Shown here: positions 1 to 8,445 of the stretch, in pieces | Numbering within the stretch: the stretch's first letter is position 1 | Layout of the letters: each line of letters begins with the position of its first letter | DNA from: PWXP01 sp040772845 | GTDB lineage: Bacteria > Planctomycetota > Planctomycetia > Pirellulales > Thermoguttaceae | Assembly: GCA_040772845.1 (NCBI GenBank) | Contig: JAXGXG010000001.1 | Span: forward strand, 4,712,001 to 4,776,000 | Length of the DNA: 64,000 bases | Direction of reading: 5' to 3' | Position numbers and translations under genes: made by a program | The notes under the pieces: model-generated | Seen by the model: only the letters and a program-made list of their open reading frames with translations | Told to the model about the DNA's origin: nothing | The model's database searches: none

Positions 1-345
1 TTCACGATTAGTTGCTAGTTGTTAGTTTCTAGTTGCTAGTGACGCGCTGACGGAAATGGGAGCTGGGAGTTGGGGACAAAGAGTTGCTAGTTTCTAGTTG
101 CTAGTGACGCGCTGTCGCGGAACGCATGAGTTGCTAGTTGGGATATGGGAGCGGAAGGGCGCGAGCCCTCCGGTGGAGTTCGGAGATGGGGACAAAGAGT
201 TGCTAGTTGCTAGTTTCTAGTTGCTAGTGACGCGCTGGCGCGGTGGGGCGGGAGCGGGAGCGGGTTTCGAACTCCGATCTCCCAACTAGCAACTAGCAAC
301 TAATCACTAACAACTGGCTGCCTCCTATCTCCGATACTCCAACTC
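1..345. repeat. Heptamer repeat arrays around GC-rich cores
   Basis: Several units of the form GTTGCTA/GTTTCTA repeat with a period of 7 bp and are followed by a core such as GACGCGCTGGCGCGG near 229. On the far side the complementary heptamer CTAGCAA appears at 286-300, so the block is an imperfect foldback. A GGAAGGGCGCGAGCCCTCC hairpin near 153 also occurs in the repeats at 28.7 and 32.3 kb. The array runs into the 3' end of the next gene and supplies its last codons and stop. Confidence 0.85.
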
Positions 346-1340
346 AGATCGGCTACAAGCGGCAGATAGTCGGAGCCCAGATCGGGCCCGAGATAACAGC
401 GAACGGCGCGCCAGTGATCGTCGGTCAGAATCTGGTCGATGCGCGTACCGTAGGTATGCCCGCGAATTCTCGTTTGTTTGCTATAGCCGAACCCGAGCCC
501 AACCTGATTGAATGCATTACGATAGTCGCCCCAGTACCGGCGATAGATGGTACTTTCGACGGGCATATTGAAATCGCCTGCGATGATCTTGGTTTCCGGA
601 AAGCCTGCCAGCCAGCGGGCCACGCGTTCCGATTCCTGGCGCCGCCATTCGAGATGGCTGTCGGCTTCAGCCATTCGCGTAAGGTCAAGGCCCGTTTCTC
701 CGTCGAGCACGGCAGAAAGCCCCGGCTGCGGCGTGCCGAGATGGACGTTGGCGAAGCCGACTCGGCCCATCGGCATTTCCACCACGCAGTACAGGCAGTT
801 CACGTAGGGGCCGCGCCATGGGGGCTTCAGGCCGTGCGACACGTGGACGTCGACGATCGGATAGGCGGAAATCACGTGCATCTCTTCCACTCGTTCTACG
901 TACCAGTTCTCCGGAACGTGCCATCCCCTCGCCTCCTGTACAGCCATCAAGTCGGGCTGGAGCGTATCGAGCAGGTTTGTGAAGCGAGCCTTGTCGACTG
1001 CCCATCGGTCGACGTTGTAGGTGACCACGCGCAGGGCAGGCTGGGGCGAGTCGCCTGCCACGGGCCAGGGCACATTGAGTCCCATAATAGGCCAGACCAC
1101 AACCACGGCGGCCAGCCCGAGCGGCCACAGCCATCGCCGGCGCAGCACCAAAGCCAACGGCGTGAGGACTACCAGCGGCAGCCCGAGCACCCACCGCGGC
1201 CCGTACAGCAAGAGCGTAGGCGGCCACCAGCGGTCGCCTGCAAGCCACATCAGCGCGCACGCAGCCAGTACGCTCACCGTGTACGCACAGACACAGACGG
1301 CCACCCACATAACCGGCGATCGAAAATTAAAGGCTTTCAT
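300..1340 (-). CDS. Endonuclease/exonuclease/phosphatase (EEP) family protein
   Basis: A 346-residue protein with three or four N-terminal membrane segments (first ~95 residues), then an EEP-fold domain. The order VVTYNVD, AVQEA (metal-binding Glu), NVHLGTP, AGDFNMP and a C-terminal GSDYLPLVADL is the usual EEP catalytic series, with the final SDYLP in place of the common SDHxP. I chose ATG 1340 because it precedes the first membrane helix; residues from ATG 1379 look like repeat-derived sequence. The family includes phosphodiesterases of unknown substrate; a membrane-bound member at the end of an exopolysaccharide operon may act on a lipid-linked or extracellular substrate (inference). The last residues, IGDRRQPVVSD, come from the adjacent heptamer array and are identical to the tail of the next gene's product. 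Confidence 0.85.
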   Translation of the reverse strand: MKAFNFRSPVMWVAVCVCAYTVSVLAACALMWLAGDRWWPPTLLLYGPRWVLGLPLVVLTPLALVLRRRWLWPLGLAAVVVVWPIMGLNVPWPVAGDSPQPALRVVTYNVDRWAVDKARFTNLLDTLQPDLMAVQEARGWHVPENWYVERVEEMHVISAYPIVDVHVSHGLKPPWRGPYVNCLYCVVEMPMGRVGFANVHLGTPQPGLSAVLDGETGLDLTRMAEADSHLEWRRQESERVARWLAGFPETKIIAGDFNMPVESTIYRRYWGDYRNAFNQVGLGFGYSKQTRIRGHTYGTRIDQILTDDHWRAVRCYLGPDLGSDYLPLVADLSWSIGDRRQPVVSD

Positions 1341-1371
1341 TGGATCACATCGCAGATGGGAGTTCGGAGAT

Positions 1372-1508
1372 GGGGACAATGAGTCAATAGTTTCTAGTTG
1401 CTAGTGACGCGCTGGCGCGGGTGCGGGACCGGGTTTCGAACTCCGATCTCCCAACTAGCAACTAGCAACTAATCACTAACAACTGGCTGCCTCCGATCTC
1501 CTATCTCC
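1372..1508. repeat. Heptamer repeat array with core
   Basis: GTTTCTAGTTGCTAGT is followed by GACGCGCTGGCGCGG at about 1406, a GGGTTTCGAACTCCGATC segment, and CTAGCAACTAGCAAC on the other side. It is the same composite as at 1-345 and overlaps the 3' end of the following glycosyltransferase gene. Confidence 0.85.
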
Positions 1509-2581
1509 CTATACATCGCCTCGTACGCTTCCAGCATCACCTGCAGGCTGTAATGTTGGCAGGCGCGCTGGCGGGCAAGCCGGCCCAGTTCGCGCCGCGT
1601 GACGGGATGGGCCGCAAGGTCCGCAAGGGCCGCGGTCAATGCGTCGACATCGCCCGGGCTGACGATGCGCCCGCACCGGCCGCCGTCGAGCAGTTCGTCC
1701 ACACAGCCCACCTGCGTCGCAACGCAGGCAAGCCCGCACGCCATCGCTTCGTTCAGTGCGTTCGGATGCTGCTCGCTATCGCTTGTAAGGGCAAACAGGT
1801 CAAGCTGCTGGAGGAACGCAGGTATGTCTTCCACGCGCCCGAGCAGGCGGAGCCGGTCGCCCAGGCCGGCCGTGCGGGCCTGCTGGACCAAATGTTCCCG
1901 TTCGTCCCCTTCGCCTGCAATGCGCAGCTCCAACTGGCAGCCGGCCGCGGCGAGCCGACCGCACGCCTGGACCAGCATGGCCTGGTTCTTGACCGGCCGC
2001 AGGTTGCCCACGGTACCGACCAGCAGCGGCCCGGGCTGTTCCGGGCGTTCGGCCGGTGTGAACAGCTCGGTATCGACCCCGTTTGGGATCACCTGCGTCT
2101 TGGCGGCCGGCCAGCCCCATCGATCGACCATCAGCCGTTTGGAGGCTTCGCTTACGGTGAACAGCCCAGTTGCCATGCGTGCCATAACCCGCGAGGCCAT
2201 CCGCCGCCGCCACGGCATGAAGCCGGCGCGGCCCAGGCCGTGGAAGCTCAGGATCAGCGGCACCCGCGGCCGGACCAGAAGGGATGCGGCCACCGTATCG
2301 GGCCACGCGCCCCAGTTGCGTGCATGGATCACGTCGGGCCTTACCCGCCGGATGACTCGCGCCAACCGCAGCGGCAGCCGCAGTTCGTTCGGGGGCGAGT
2401 GCATCAGGTGAACGGCAACGTCAGGCGGTAGCCGATCGGCCAACGGCGCGTCTTCGCGCAAGGCCACAATGGTGTGGCGCATTCCACGCTGGGCCAGCCC
2501 GGCAACGATGCGCAGCATCGTGAGTTCCATTCCACCGATTGGCAGTCCAGGAACAACATGAAGCATATTCAGGGACGTCAT
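1469..2581 (-). CDS. Glycosyltransferase, GT4-type
   Basis: A 370-residue retaining glycosyltransferase with the GT-B fold. The N-terminus (HVVPGLPIGGME) and the C-terminal donor-nucleotide part (VGTVGNLRPVKNQ, then SDSEQHPNALNEAMACG) are typical of GT4. ATG 2581 overlaps the upstream stop as ATGA, which suggests translational coupling; the longer in-frame ATG at 2647 would overlap the upstream gene by 70 bases. It probably adds a sugar to the lipid-linked repeat unit. The last 11 residues (IGDRRQPVVSD) are encoded by the flanking heptamer array and are not part of the fold. Confidence 0.9.
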   Translation of the reverse strand: MTSLNMLHVVPGLPIGGMELTMLRIVAGLAQRGMRHTIVALREDAPLADRLPPDVAVHLMHSPPNELRLPLRLARVIRRVRPDVIHARNWGAWPDTVAASLLVRPRVPLILSFHGLGRAGFMPWRRRMASRVMARMATGLFTVSEASKRLMVDRWGWPAAKTQVIPNGVDTELFTPAERPEQPGPLLVGTVGNLRPVKNQAMLVQACGRLAAAGCQLELRIAGEGDEREHLVQQARTAGLGDRLRLLGRVEDIPAFLQQLDLFALTSDSEQHPNALNEAMACGLACVATQVGCVDELLDGGRCGRIVSPGDVDALTAALADLAAHPVTRRELGRLARQRACQHYSLQVMLEAYEAMYREIGDRRQPVVSD

Positions 2582-4209
2582 GCCGTGTCGGACGAAGTGT
2601 CCATGTCCATCGTGGGCGAATACACCGCACTGCGCCAGCCAAGACATTCACATAGGAATGCGCTATCACTGAACTCCCAATGAATGCCTCGCCTCAGGAC
2701 ATTGTACCGGTCGATTCTGCGGACATTCGAGCCGCCGTACGCAGCCAAACAGCCCTTGTAGCCTGCTTGCTTTACCAGTTCAAGCCGCTCTGGCGTCATG
2801 TTGTCGCGTTTTCCGTATGGATACGCAAACAACAGTTCCCCTAAATCGAGTTCGTCTCGCAAACGATCTCGCGATTCAGACAGTTCGGCCTGAACGACTG
2901 TCACGGGCTCCGCGGCGCAGTCGATGTGGCTAACCGAATGCGAACCAATCACGAAACCCCAGTCATGCATCTGGCGCAGGTGTTCCCATTGCATTAGTGG
3001 AATGGGTGGATTTCCTCGCCGGATATCGTGCGGGAACCGCCCTTGTCTGTCAATTATTCCTGTGGTGACGAAGAAGGCTGCCGGGATATGGTGGCGCATT
3101 AGAATAGGGACTGCGTTCTGGTAGTTGTCCAGATAACCGTCATCGAACGTCACGGCGACCATTGGCTTATCCGATTGCGGCACAAGTTCAGTCTTTAGCA
3201 CCTCGTTGATTCCAAGTACGTGGCAATGTCGCTGTACGAGCGCCATTTGCCGGTCGAACTGCTCTATGCCGACTGTTAGGTTATCGCGCACGTCGTCGGT
3301 TACACGATGAAACAGTAGAACGGTCACTCGAGGTGTCGCAAATTTGGCAAGGCGCATGCGCCACAAGGCAAGGCCCATTGTCGAATAAAGTCGCTTTGCA
3401 ACTGCTTTAAGAACAGCCTCCTTCGGAGTTTGCCGCTCAAGCAACCTGCGATCGAGTGTTGCAACCTGCGCCAACGTCGGTTTTCGGTAGGTATGTCCTT
3501 TTCCTGACTGCGGACGCGACATCGCTTGTCCCGAAATAATGTCACGGACAGTCTCGCGTACCAAGCGGACGCCGAGTTCATCCAACTGTAGCTGTAGTCC
3601 TCGCACCGTGGAATATACGGCGCGCGGAAGCATCGCATCATGAACCACGTCGCCCTGGTCGAGCCTTTCGTTGATCCAATGGACAGAACAGCCCACCGTG
3701 GTTTCATTGTTCCACAGCTCCCAAAACGCCGGTGGCATGCCGCGATACTCGGGCAGCTTCCCCTTATGGAGATTGATCGTTCCCAACCGCGGAAGTGTGA
3801 ATAGATCGGGCCGCAGAATGGGTGCTGCCAGCGCAAGCCCAAGATCGGGAGTGAAAGAGCTCACGGCATCGCGGGCCGTTTGTGAGTGGATATTGTCGAC
3901 AGGCAAAATGTGGATGTTTGAGTGGTCCTTCAGTGTAGCAAGGGTCCACTGTACTCCAGGCCGTCCCATAGCTTCTAATTGCTGCTTCTTTCGCAAGAAA
4001 AGCTCTTTGGCATCGGCTGCCTGATACGGAATCCAGCGCCATCCATTCCGGCGAAAGTTGCGCCACTGGTTTCTCAACAACTGCCCCGCCGTCTTCTTAG
4101 GTGAATGTAGCACAATCAACCATTGAAGCGATGGCAAAGTGTCGTCGAGCGTGATGATAGCCTTTCGGACCGCATGGTTCAGGCTCCCTGTAAAGACGAC
4201 GATCTTCAT
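2578..4209 (-). CDS. Fused formyltransferase - polysaccharide deacetylase
   Basis: A 543-residue two-domain protein. Residues 1 to about 255 are a formyl-transferase-N fold with the catalytic Asn/His of NLH (146/148) and the Asp of ERLDQGD (184). Residues about 290-540 are a NodB-type deacetylase with TFDDGY at 354-359 and metal ligands in HSVSH (424 and 428). Formyltransferases of this fold use 10-formyl-tetrahydrofolate to N-formylate amino sugars, and NodB domains remove N-acyl groups. ArnA and ArnD perform these two steps as separate proteins, so this could be a one-chain formylation/deformylation enzyme or two independent tailoring domains (inference). ATG 4221 is an alternative start four codons upstream. 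It overlaps the next gene by 4 bases. Confidence 0.88.
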   Translation of the reverse strand: MKIVVFTGSLNHAVRKAIITLDDTLPSLQWLIVLHSPKKTAGQLLRNQWRNFRRNGWRWIPYQAADAKELFLRKKQQLEAMGRPGVQWTLATLKDHSNIHILPVDNIHSQTARDAVSSFTPDLGLALAAPILRPDLFTLPRLGTINLHKGKLPEYRGMPPAFWELWNNETTVGCSVHWINERLDQGDVVHDAMLPRAVYSTVRGLQLQLDELGVRLVRETVRDIISGQAMSRPQSGKGHTYRKPTLAQVATLDRRLLERQTPKEAVLKAVAKRLYSTMGLALWRMRLAKFATPRVTVLLFHRVTDDVRDNLTVGIEQFDRQMALVQRHCHVLGINEVLKTELVPQSDKPMVAVTFDDGYLDNYQNAVPILMRHHIPAAFFVTTGIIDRQGRFPHDIRRGNPPIPLMQWEHLRQMHDWGFVIGSHSVSHIDCAAEPVTVVQAELSESRDRLRDELDLGELLFAYPYGKRDNMTPERLELVKQAGYKGCLAAYGGSNVRRIDRYNVLRRGIHWEFSDSAFLCECLGWRSAVYSPTMDMDTSSDTA

Positions 4210-4371
4210 GGCATCATTCACGTATTGCGCAAAGGTAAGAGGAAGGCATCGCCAGGCCAGTCAAGCACGAGCCCTCACCAGCCGTCTTTGCACTGCTTCC
4301 TGTGCTTCCTTCTGTTCAATACCGCCTTCGCATTTACCTGCGACTGCTTCCCCGGCTTTCCCGTTAAACAA

Positions 4372-4440
4372 TAACTCCTCGCGTGAGCGCGTCCCGATCT
4401 CCGATCTGCGATCTCCCAGCTTCTATCTTCCAGCTAGCCT
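4372..4440. repeat. Heptamer repeat array, reverse orientation
   Basis: A core GCGTGAGCGCG is followed by CGATCTCCGATCTGCGATCT and CCAGCTTCT/TCCAGCTAG units, again 7 bp apart. The stop codon (TAG) of the amidotransferase gene lies inside this array. Confidence 0.75.
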
Positions 4441-6317
4441 CTCAGGAACGCCTGGAACATCAACAGGGACCAGACGGGACCGGTGTAATGTCCGCGGCCT
4501 TGTTGAGATTCATCGACCATATGACGAATAAAGGCCATGTCAAACAATCCGGAATCGGCAATGGCGCCATGCACAAGCGAGTTCCGGACCTTCTCCTTCA
4601 ACGGCCCCATGAACCAACGTTGCAAAGGAACCGAAAAACCTTTCTTTGGCCGATAGAGGACATCTTGGGGCAAGTACGGCTCCAAGGCCTTCTTGAAAAT
4701 GTATTTGCCTTCTCGATCGCGCAGTTTCAGCCCGGGCGGCAACGTGGCAATCCATTCAACCAGCTTGTGGTCCAACAACGGCACACGCACTTCCAGCGAG
4801 TGTGCCATACTGGCACGATCCACCTTGGTCAGAATGTCACCCGGCAGGTATGTTTTGAGGTCGAGATACTGTGCCATCGATTGCGCATCGCCCTGCGGCG
4901 CATTGGCCATGTGCTTCTTGAATACCTCGATCGCGCGATACCCCTGCAAATCGCGTTTCAACGACGGGCTGAACATCCGGGCACGCACGGCATCGGAGTT
5001 CACGGCCATGCTATGGAAGTAACCTTCCACCGATTCGCGGGCAATCGATTGCAAGGTCTTCTTCGCCTGAAGGGCTCCGGGAAGCCACTTCGCATCCGGA
5101 CACAGCCAGCCAAGCAAGCCCACCAGCGGCCCACGCAGTACGTGCGGTAACAGCCGCCGCAAGCGGTCTTCCTGCTTGTGCCACCGATAACGCGGATACC
5201 CGGCCAGGTTCTCATCCCCGCCGTCGCCCGACAGCGCCACGGTCACATGGCGCCGCGCCAACTGGCACAGGCGATAGGTGGGCAACGCGGAGCTATCTGC
5301 GTACGGCTCGTCGTACAGGCCGGCCAACCGGTCGATCAGGTCGAACGTATCCGACTGGACCAACTCGGTGCGATGTGCCGTACCATACCGTTCGGCGACC
5401 ATTCGGGCATAAACTGCTTCGTTGAATGCAGGATCACCAAACGAGATGGAACACGTATTCACGGGCCGCGACGAGAGTCCGGCCATCGTTGCAACGACAG
5501 CGCTCGAATCGACCCCGCCCGAGAGGAATGCGCCAAGCGGCACGTCGGACACCATGTGGATACCGACGGCCTCGCGCAGGCGTTCGATCAATTCGTGTGC
5601 GATATCTTGCTGCGCGCCGGACGCCTGCACGTCGAACTGGACATCCCAATACCGCCGAGGTTGGCAGTCGGTTTGCCCACGTATGAGCGTGAGGGTATAG
5701 CCTGGCTCCAGTTTGTACACCCCGTCATAGATTGTCTTGGGCTCCGGAATGTACCTGAAGGCGAAGAAATCTTCGACGGCCGTTCGATCGATGCTGTCGG
5801 GGCATTGCGGATGGCACTTCAGCGCCTTCAGTTCCGAGCCGAACAGGAACTGACCGTCGGATACTGGTGCATAGTACAGCGGTTTGATGCCCAGCCGATC
5901 GCGAGCGAGGAACAGGGTCTGCCGTGTCCTGTCCCAAACGGCGAAGGCGAACATACCGCGCAACCGTTCGACGCATGCCTCGCCCCACGCCTGCCAGGCG
6001 GCCAGCACCACCTCGGTGTCGCACGTCGTCTTGAAGACGTGTCCGAGTGCTTTCAGTTCTTTCTTCAAGTCGCGGAAGTTATAGACCTCGCCGTTGTAGA
6101 CCAGTACGGCGTTCCCGTCGGCGCTATGCATAGGCTGCTGACCGGCTGAGAGGTCGATAATGGACAGGCGGCGATGGCCGAGGCCGAGGCCGGGCTCGAC
6201 GTGCAAGCCGCCCTCGTCCGGCCCGCGATGGAACTGGCTCTCGTTCATTCGGTGCAGCACATCGCGGTCGATTGGCCGCTGCCCAGTCCTATCGAAGATA
6301 CCGACAATACCGCACAT
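4434..6317 (-). CDS. asnB: Asparagine synthase-type amidotransferase (exosortase-associated type)
   Basis: A 627-residue class II glutamine amidotransferase. MCGIVGIF supplies the N-terminal nucleophile Cys2, and SGGVDSS at 266-272 is the ATP pyrophosphatase PP-loop of the synthetase domain. It releases ammonia from glutamine and transfers it to an adenylated carboxylate. Genes of this type are standard members of exosortase/PEP-CTERM exopolysaccharide clusters, where they probably amidate a uronic acid or another cluster product rather than make free asparagine (inference from context). Length and motifs are complete. The stop codon falls in a flanking heptamer array. Confidence 0.92.
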   Translation of the reverse strand: MCGIVGIFDRTGQRPIDRDVLHRMNESQFHRGPDEGGLHVEPGLGLGHRRLSIIDLSAGQQPMHSADGNAVLVYNGEVYNFRDLKKELKALGHVFKTTCDTEVVLAAWQAWGEACVERLRGMFAFAVWDRTRQTLFLARDRLGIKPLYYAPVSDGQFLFGSELKALKCHPQCPDSIDRTAVEDFFAFRYIPEPKTIYDGVYKLEPGYTLTLIRGQTDCQPRRYWDVQFDVQASGAQQDIAHELIERLREAVGIHMVSDVPLGAFLSGGVDSSAVVATMAGLSSRPVNTCSISFGDPAFNEAVYARMVAERYGTAHRTELVQSDTFDLIDRLAGLYDEPYADSSALPTYRLCQLARRHVTVALSGDGGDENLAGYPRYRWHKQEDRLRRLLPHVLRGPLVGLLGWLCPDAKWLPGALQAKKTLQSIARESVEGYFHSMAVNSDAVRARMFSPSLKRDLQGYRAIEVFKKHMANAPQGDAQSMAQYLDLKTYLPGDILTKVDRASMAHSLEVRVPLLDHKLVEWIATLPPGLKLRDREGKYIFKKALEPYLPQDVLYRPKKGFSVPLQRWFMGPLKEKVRNSLVHGAIADSGLFDMAFIRHMVDESQQGRGHYTGPVWSLLMFQAFLRG

Positions 6318-6318
6318 G

Positions 6319-6418
6319 TTTAGTTTCTAGTTGCTAGTTTCTAGTTGCTAGTGACGCGCTGACGCGGGGGACTGACCGCATGGGAGATAATAGTTTCTAG
6401 TTGCTAGTGTAATAATGG
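6319..6418. repeat. Heptamer repeat array with core
   Basis: Two blocks of TTTCTAGTTGCTAG flank a core GACGCGCTGACGCGG at about 6353. It sits directly upstream of the amidotransferase start and downstream of the S23-type gene. Confidence 0.85.
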
Positions 6419-6424
6419 CACAAC

Positions 6425-6814
6425 CTACTTCTTGCCTTCAGGAGGATTGGAGTGACTGCAAATGGCGCGGCGGAGTGAGGCGAGCATTTTCTCGATTTCG
6501 ATGCAGTTGCGTATGTGAACGTTGGCACGATCTTGGGCGAGGAAACCGGCGTCGCGCAGCTTGTACAACCAGTTCTCCGACTCGTTTGCCTCCCCCAAAG
6601 CGATGTCGAGGGCATTGCTGAACTTCGCCTGGCTGCGATTGAATCCTTCGGCAATATTGGCTCCAATCGAACCGATACTACGTACAACCTGATCCGTCAC
6701 AGCCGCCGCGGCCCGCGTGCGAGGCAATTGGTCCAAGTCCTTGAGCACTTCAAGGAATAAATCATGTGACCTTCGCCACACCTCCAAATCGGTGAAATGC
6801 TTCACTTCCCCCAT
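6425..6814 (-). CDS. Four-helix bundle protein, S23/IVS family
   Basis: A 129-residue all-helical protein with the family hallmarks: a FTDLEVWRRSHDL start, SIGANIAEGFNR in helix 2-3 and ALGEANESENWLYKL later. ATG 6814 was chosen as the conventional start; an in-frame start lies five codons upstream. Members occur inside 23S rRNA intervening sequences and as stand-alone genes, and their biochemical role is not established. It sits between two heptamer arrays and has a distant paralogue at 26786-27151, also between arrays. Nothing ties it to polysaccharide synthesis. Confidence 0.9.
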   Translation of the reverse strand: MGEVKHFTDLEVWRRSHDLFLEVLKDLDQLPRTRAAAAVTDQVVRSIGSIGANIAEGFNRSQAKFSNALDIALGEANESENWLYKLRDAGFLAQDRANVHIRNCIEIEKMLASLRRAICSHSNPPEGKK

Positions 6815-6839
6815 TGTCCTTCCTTTCAACTAACAACTT

Positions 6840-6912
6840 TCTCCCCATCAACAGCCTGCCGTATAAACTACCGCGTGAGCGCGTTACTAGCAACTAGCAA
6901 CTAGCAACTAGT
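6840..6912. repeat. Heptamer repeat array, reverse orientation
   Basis: A GCGTGAGCGCG core at about 6874 is followed by TTACTAGCAACTAGCAACTAG. The terminal codons (ACT AGT TGC TAG) of the ligase gene are read out of the array. Confidence 0.85.
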
Positions 6913-8241
6913 TTCCTCCTGCCGAAACATGGCGCCGAGGGACTTGTGCCGCTTGGCGACGGGAAGGCGGGCGTTGTCTACGATTCGGCGCAGGCATACG
7001 GGCAGCGCAAGGAACCACCATGTGAACTCAATGTAGGTCAACGTATGGGCTAGGCCTACAGCCATGATGACGGCCAGTGAGCACATGATACCAAGGGACA
7101 GCAGCATCACGTCTTTCTTCTGTGCATCCGGGAGTTCGAGCTTCTCTCGTCGCATCTGGTAAAGCATCCACAGTGCGCTGACGAAGAGCGCCAAGAAGAA
7201 CGCAAATCCTTGGGCTCCCAGCTCTGTCAGGCAGCGGATATAGGAGTTGTGAGCATCCCGTCCTGCACGCGTATGGTCGTAGTTACCGGCAAACTGGGGG
7301 AAGTTGCCCGGCCCGACGCCCCACGGTCGGTTGGCCCACATGCGGAGCCCGATCTGAACATAATCAAGCCGGGCTTTCGCCGAGTCATCCCGCTCCTCCG
7401 CCGAAGCGGTGATGGTTTCCGATCTCTCTAAGAAGCGTTCGTCCGTCAGGTAATAGAAGCCTGCTGCACCCAGCACCAGTCCCAGAGCGATGTATATACG
7501 GAACCGCTTGGGCGCCATCACCAGCGCCATGATGCCGCCGGCTGCCAGTCCGACCACGGCCCCGCGGCTGCGTGTAAGGATAATGGCATTGGCGGTGAAA
7601 CCACCGGAAAGGAAACAGAGAAGTTTACCTCGCCATCCGCTTCGCAAGAACTGCACGCCAATAGGCCACATCATCGTGGCCATGAACGCGCCGAAGTAAT
7701 TGGAGTTCGCAAAATCGGGCCCACCGACATTTTCCAAGCGTCCCTGAACGAACGAACGATAAGGCGTATCCCACGCCTGCATGCCCAGGATCATTGAGCC
7801 GATGATCAACACCCAGAGCAGTCGATCCAGGTTCTTGAAATCGGTGACCACATGGGTGAGCATGAGTGTGAAGAGAATGACTTTGGAGATTTTGACGGAC
7901 ACATGGTCCGCCACAATGTATCGTCCCACAGTGGTTGGCCCGATCAGGACCGAAAGCCATACGGCACCCAAGAATCCGAGCAAAAGCATTTCATGTGCGC
8001 ACAAGGGGCTCTTTCCGAACTGCAGCTTGCCGGCATGGAAGAACATGGCAACAAGCGTCAGCACTCCAAGAGTCATGGAGTAGCGAATGCCCAAGTCGGC
8101 TATTGGCGCATGCCACCATTGCCGTTCTGGGCCGACGCAGTAGTGGGCCACATAGCCTAGCAAAGGCCATATCGGACTAATGAACGTACCCAGACATGCC
8201 GCCAGGAAAAGCACGACGAATAATACGGTTTTGAGTGCCAT
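6901..8241 (-). CDS. O-antigen ligase/polymerase-like membrane protein (exosortase-associated type)
   Basis: A 446-residue polytopic membrane protein with roughly ten hydrophobic segments. It has a Wzy_C-type periplasmic loop where GVGPGNFPQFAG is followed by HNSYIRCLTELGAQGF, the pattern seen in O-antigen ligases and in the exosortase-associated putative O-glycosylation ligase family. It probably polymerises or ligates the undecaprenyl-linked glycan at the outer face of the cytoplasmic membrane. Its last three residues before the stop are encoded by a heptamer array. Confidence 0.87.
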   Translation of the reverse strand: MALKTVLFVVLFLAACLGTFISPIWPLLGYVAHYCVGPERQWWHAPIADLGIRYSMTLGVLTLVAMFFHAGKLQFGKSPLCAHEMLLLGFLGAVWLSVLIGPTTVGRYIVADHVSVKISKVILFTLMLTHVVTDFKNLDRLLWVLIIGSMILGMQAWDTPYRSFVQGRLENVGGPDFANSNYFGAFMATMMWPIGVQFLRSGWRGKLLCFLSGGFTANAIILTRSRGAVVGLAAGGIMALVMAPKRFRIYIALGLVLGAAGFYYLTDERFLERSETITASAEERDDSAKARLDYVQIGLRMWANRPWGVGPGNFPQFAGNYDHTRAGRDAHNSYIRCLTELGAQGFAFFLALFVSALWMLYQMRREKLELPDAQKKDVMLLSLGIMCSLAVIMAVGLAHTLTYIEFTWWFLALPVCLRRIVDNARLPVAKRHKSLGAMFRQEETSC

Positions 8242-8243
8242 TG

Positions 8244-8325
8244 AATTGGAAGATGGAAGCTAGGAGTTGGGAGTTGGGGGAAAGAGTCGTCCGGTGGCAG
8301 TGGGTCGCTGACGCGTCTGACCACC
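8244..8325. repeat. Short degenerate heptamer array
   Basis: GGAAGATGGAAGCTAGGAGTTGGGAG-type units with 7-bp spacing are followed by a decayed core (GCTGACGCGTCTGACC). The 120 bases between here and the next gene hold nothing recognisable. Confidence 0.6.
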
Positions 8326-8445
8326 CCACCAATCTGATTGTGTTGCTATCAACTGATTCATGTCACTTGATGTGGGATGGTGTCGTACGAAAGCACGGGC
8401 GTTCGGCGTCATGCTCGCGTTGAGGGGCAAATACCAAGCGGGAGG

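Noticed and set aside
6425..6814. A diversity-generating retroelement suggested by the four-helix-bundle genes
   Set aside because: No reverse transcriptase, template repeat or variable repeat is visible anywhere in the window.
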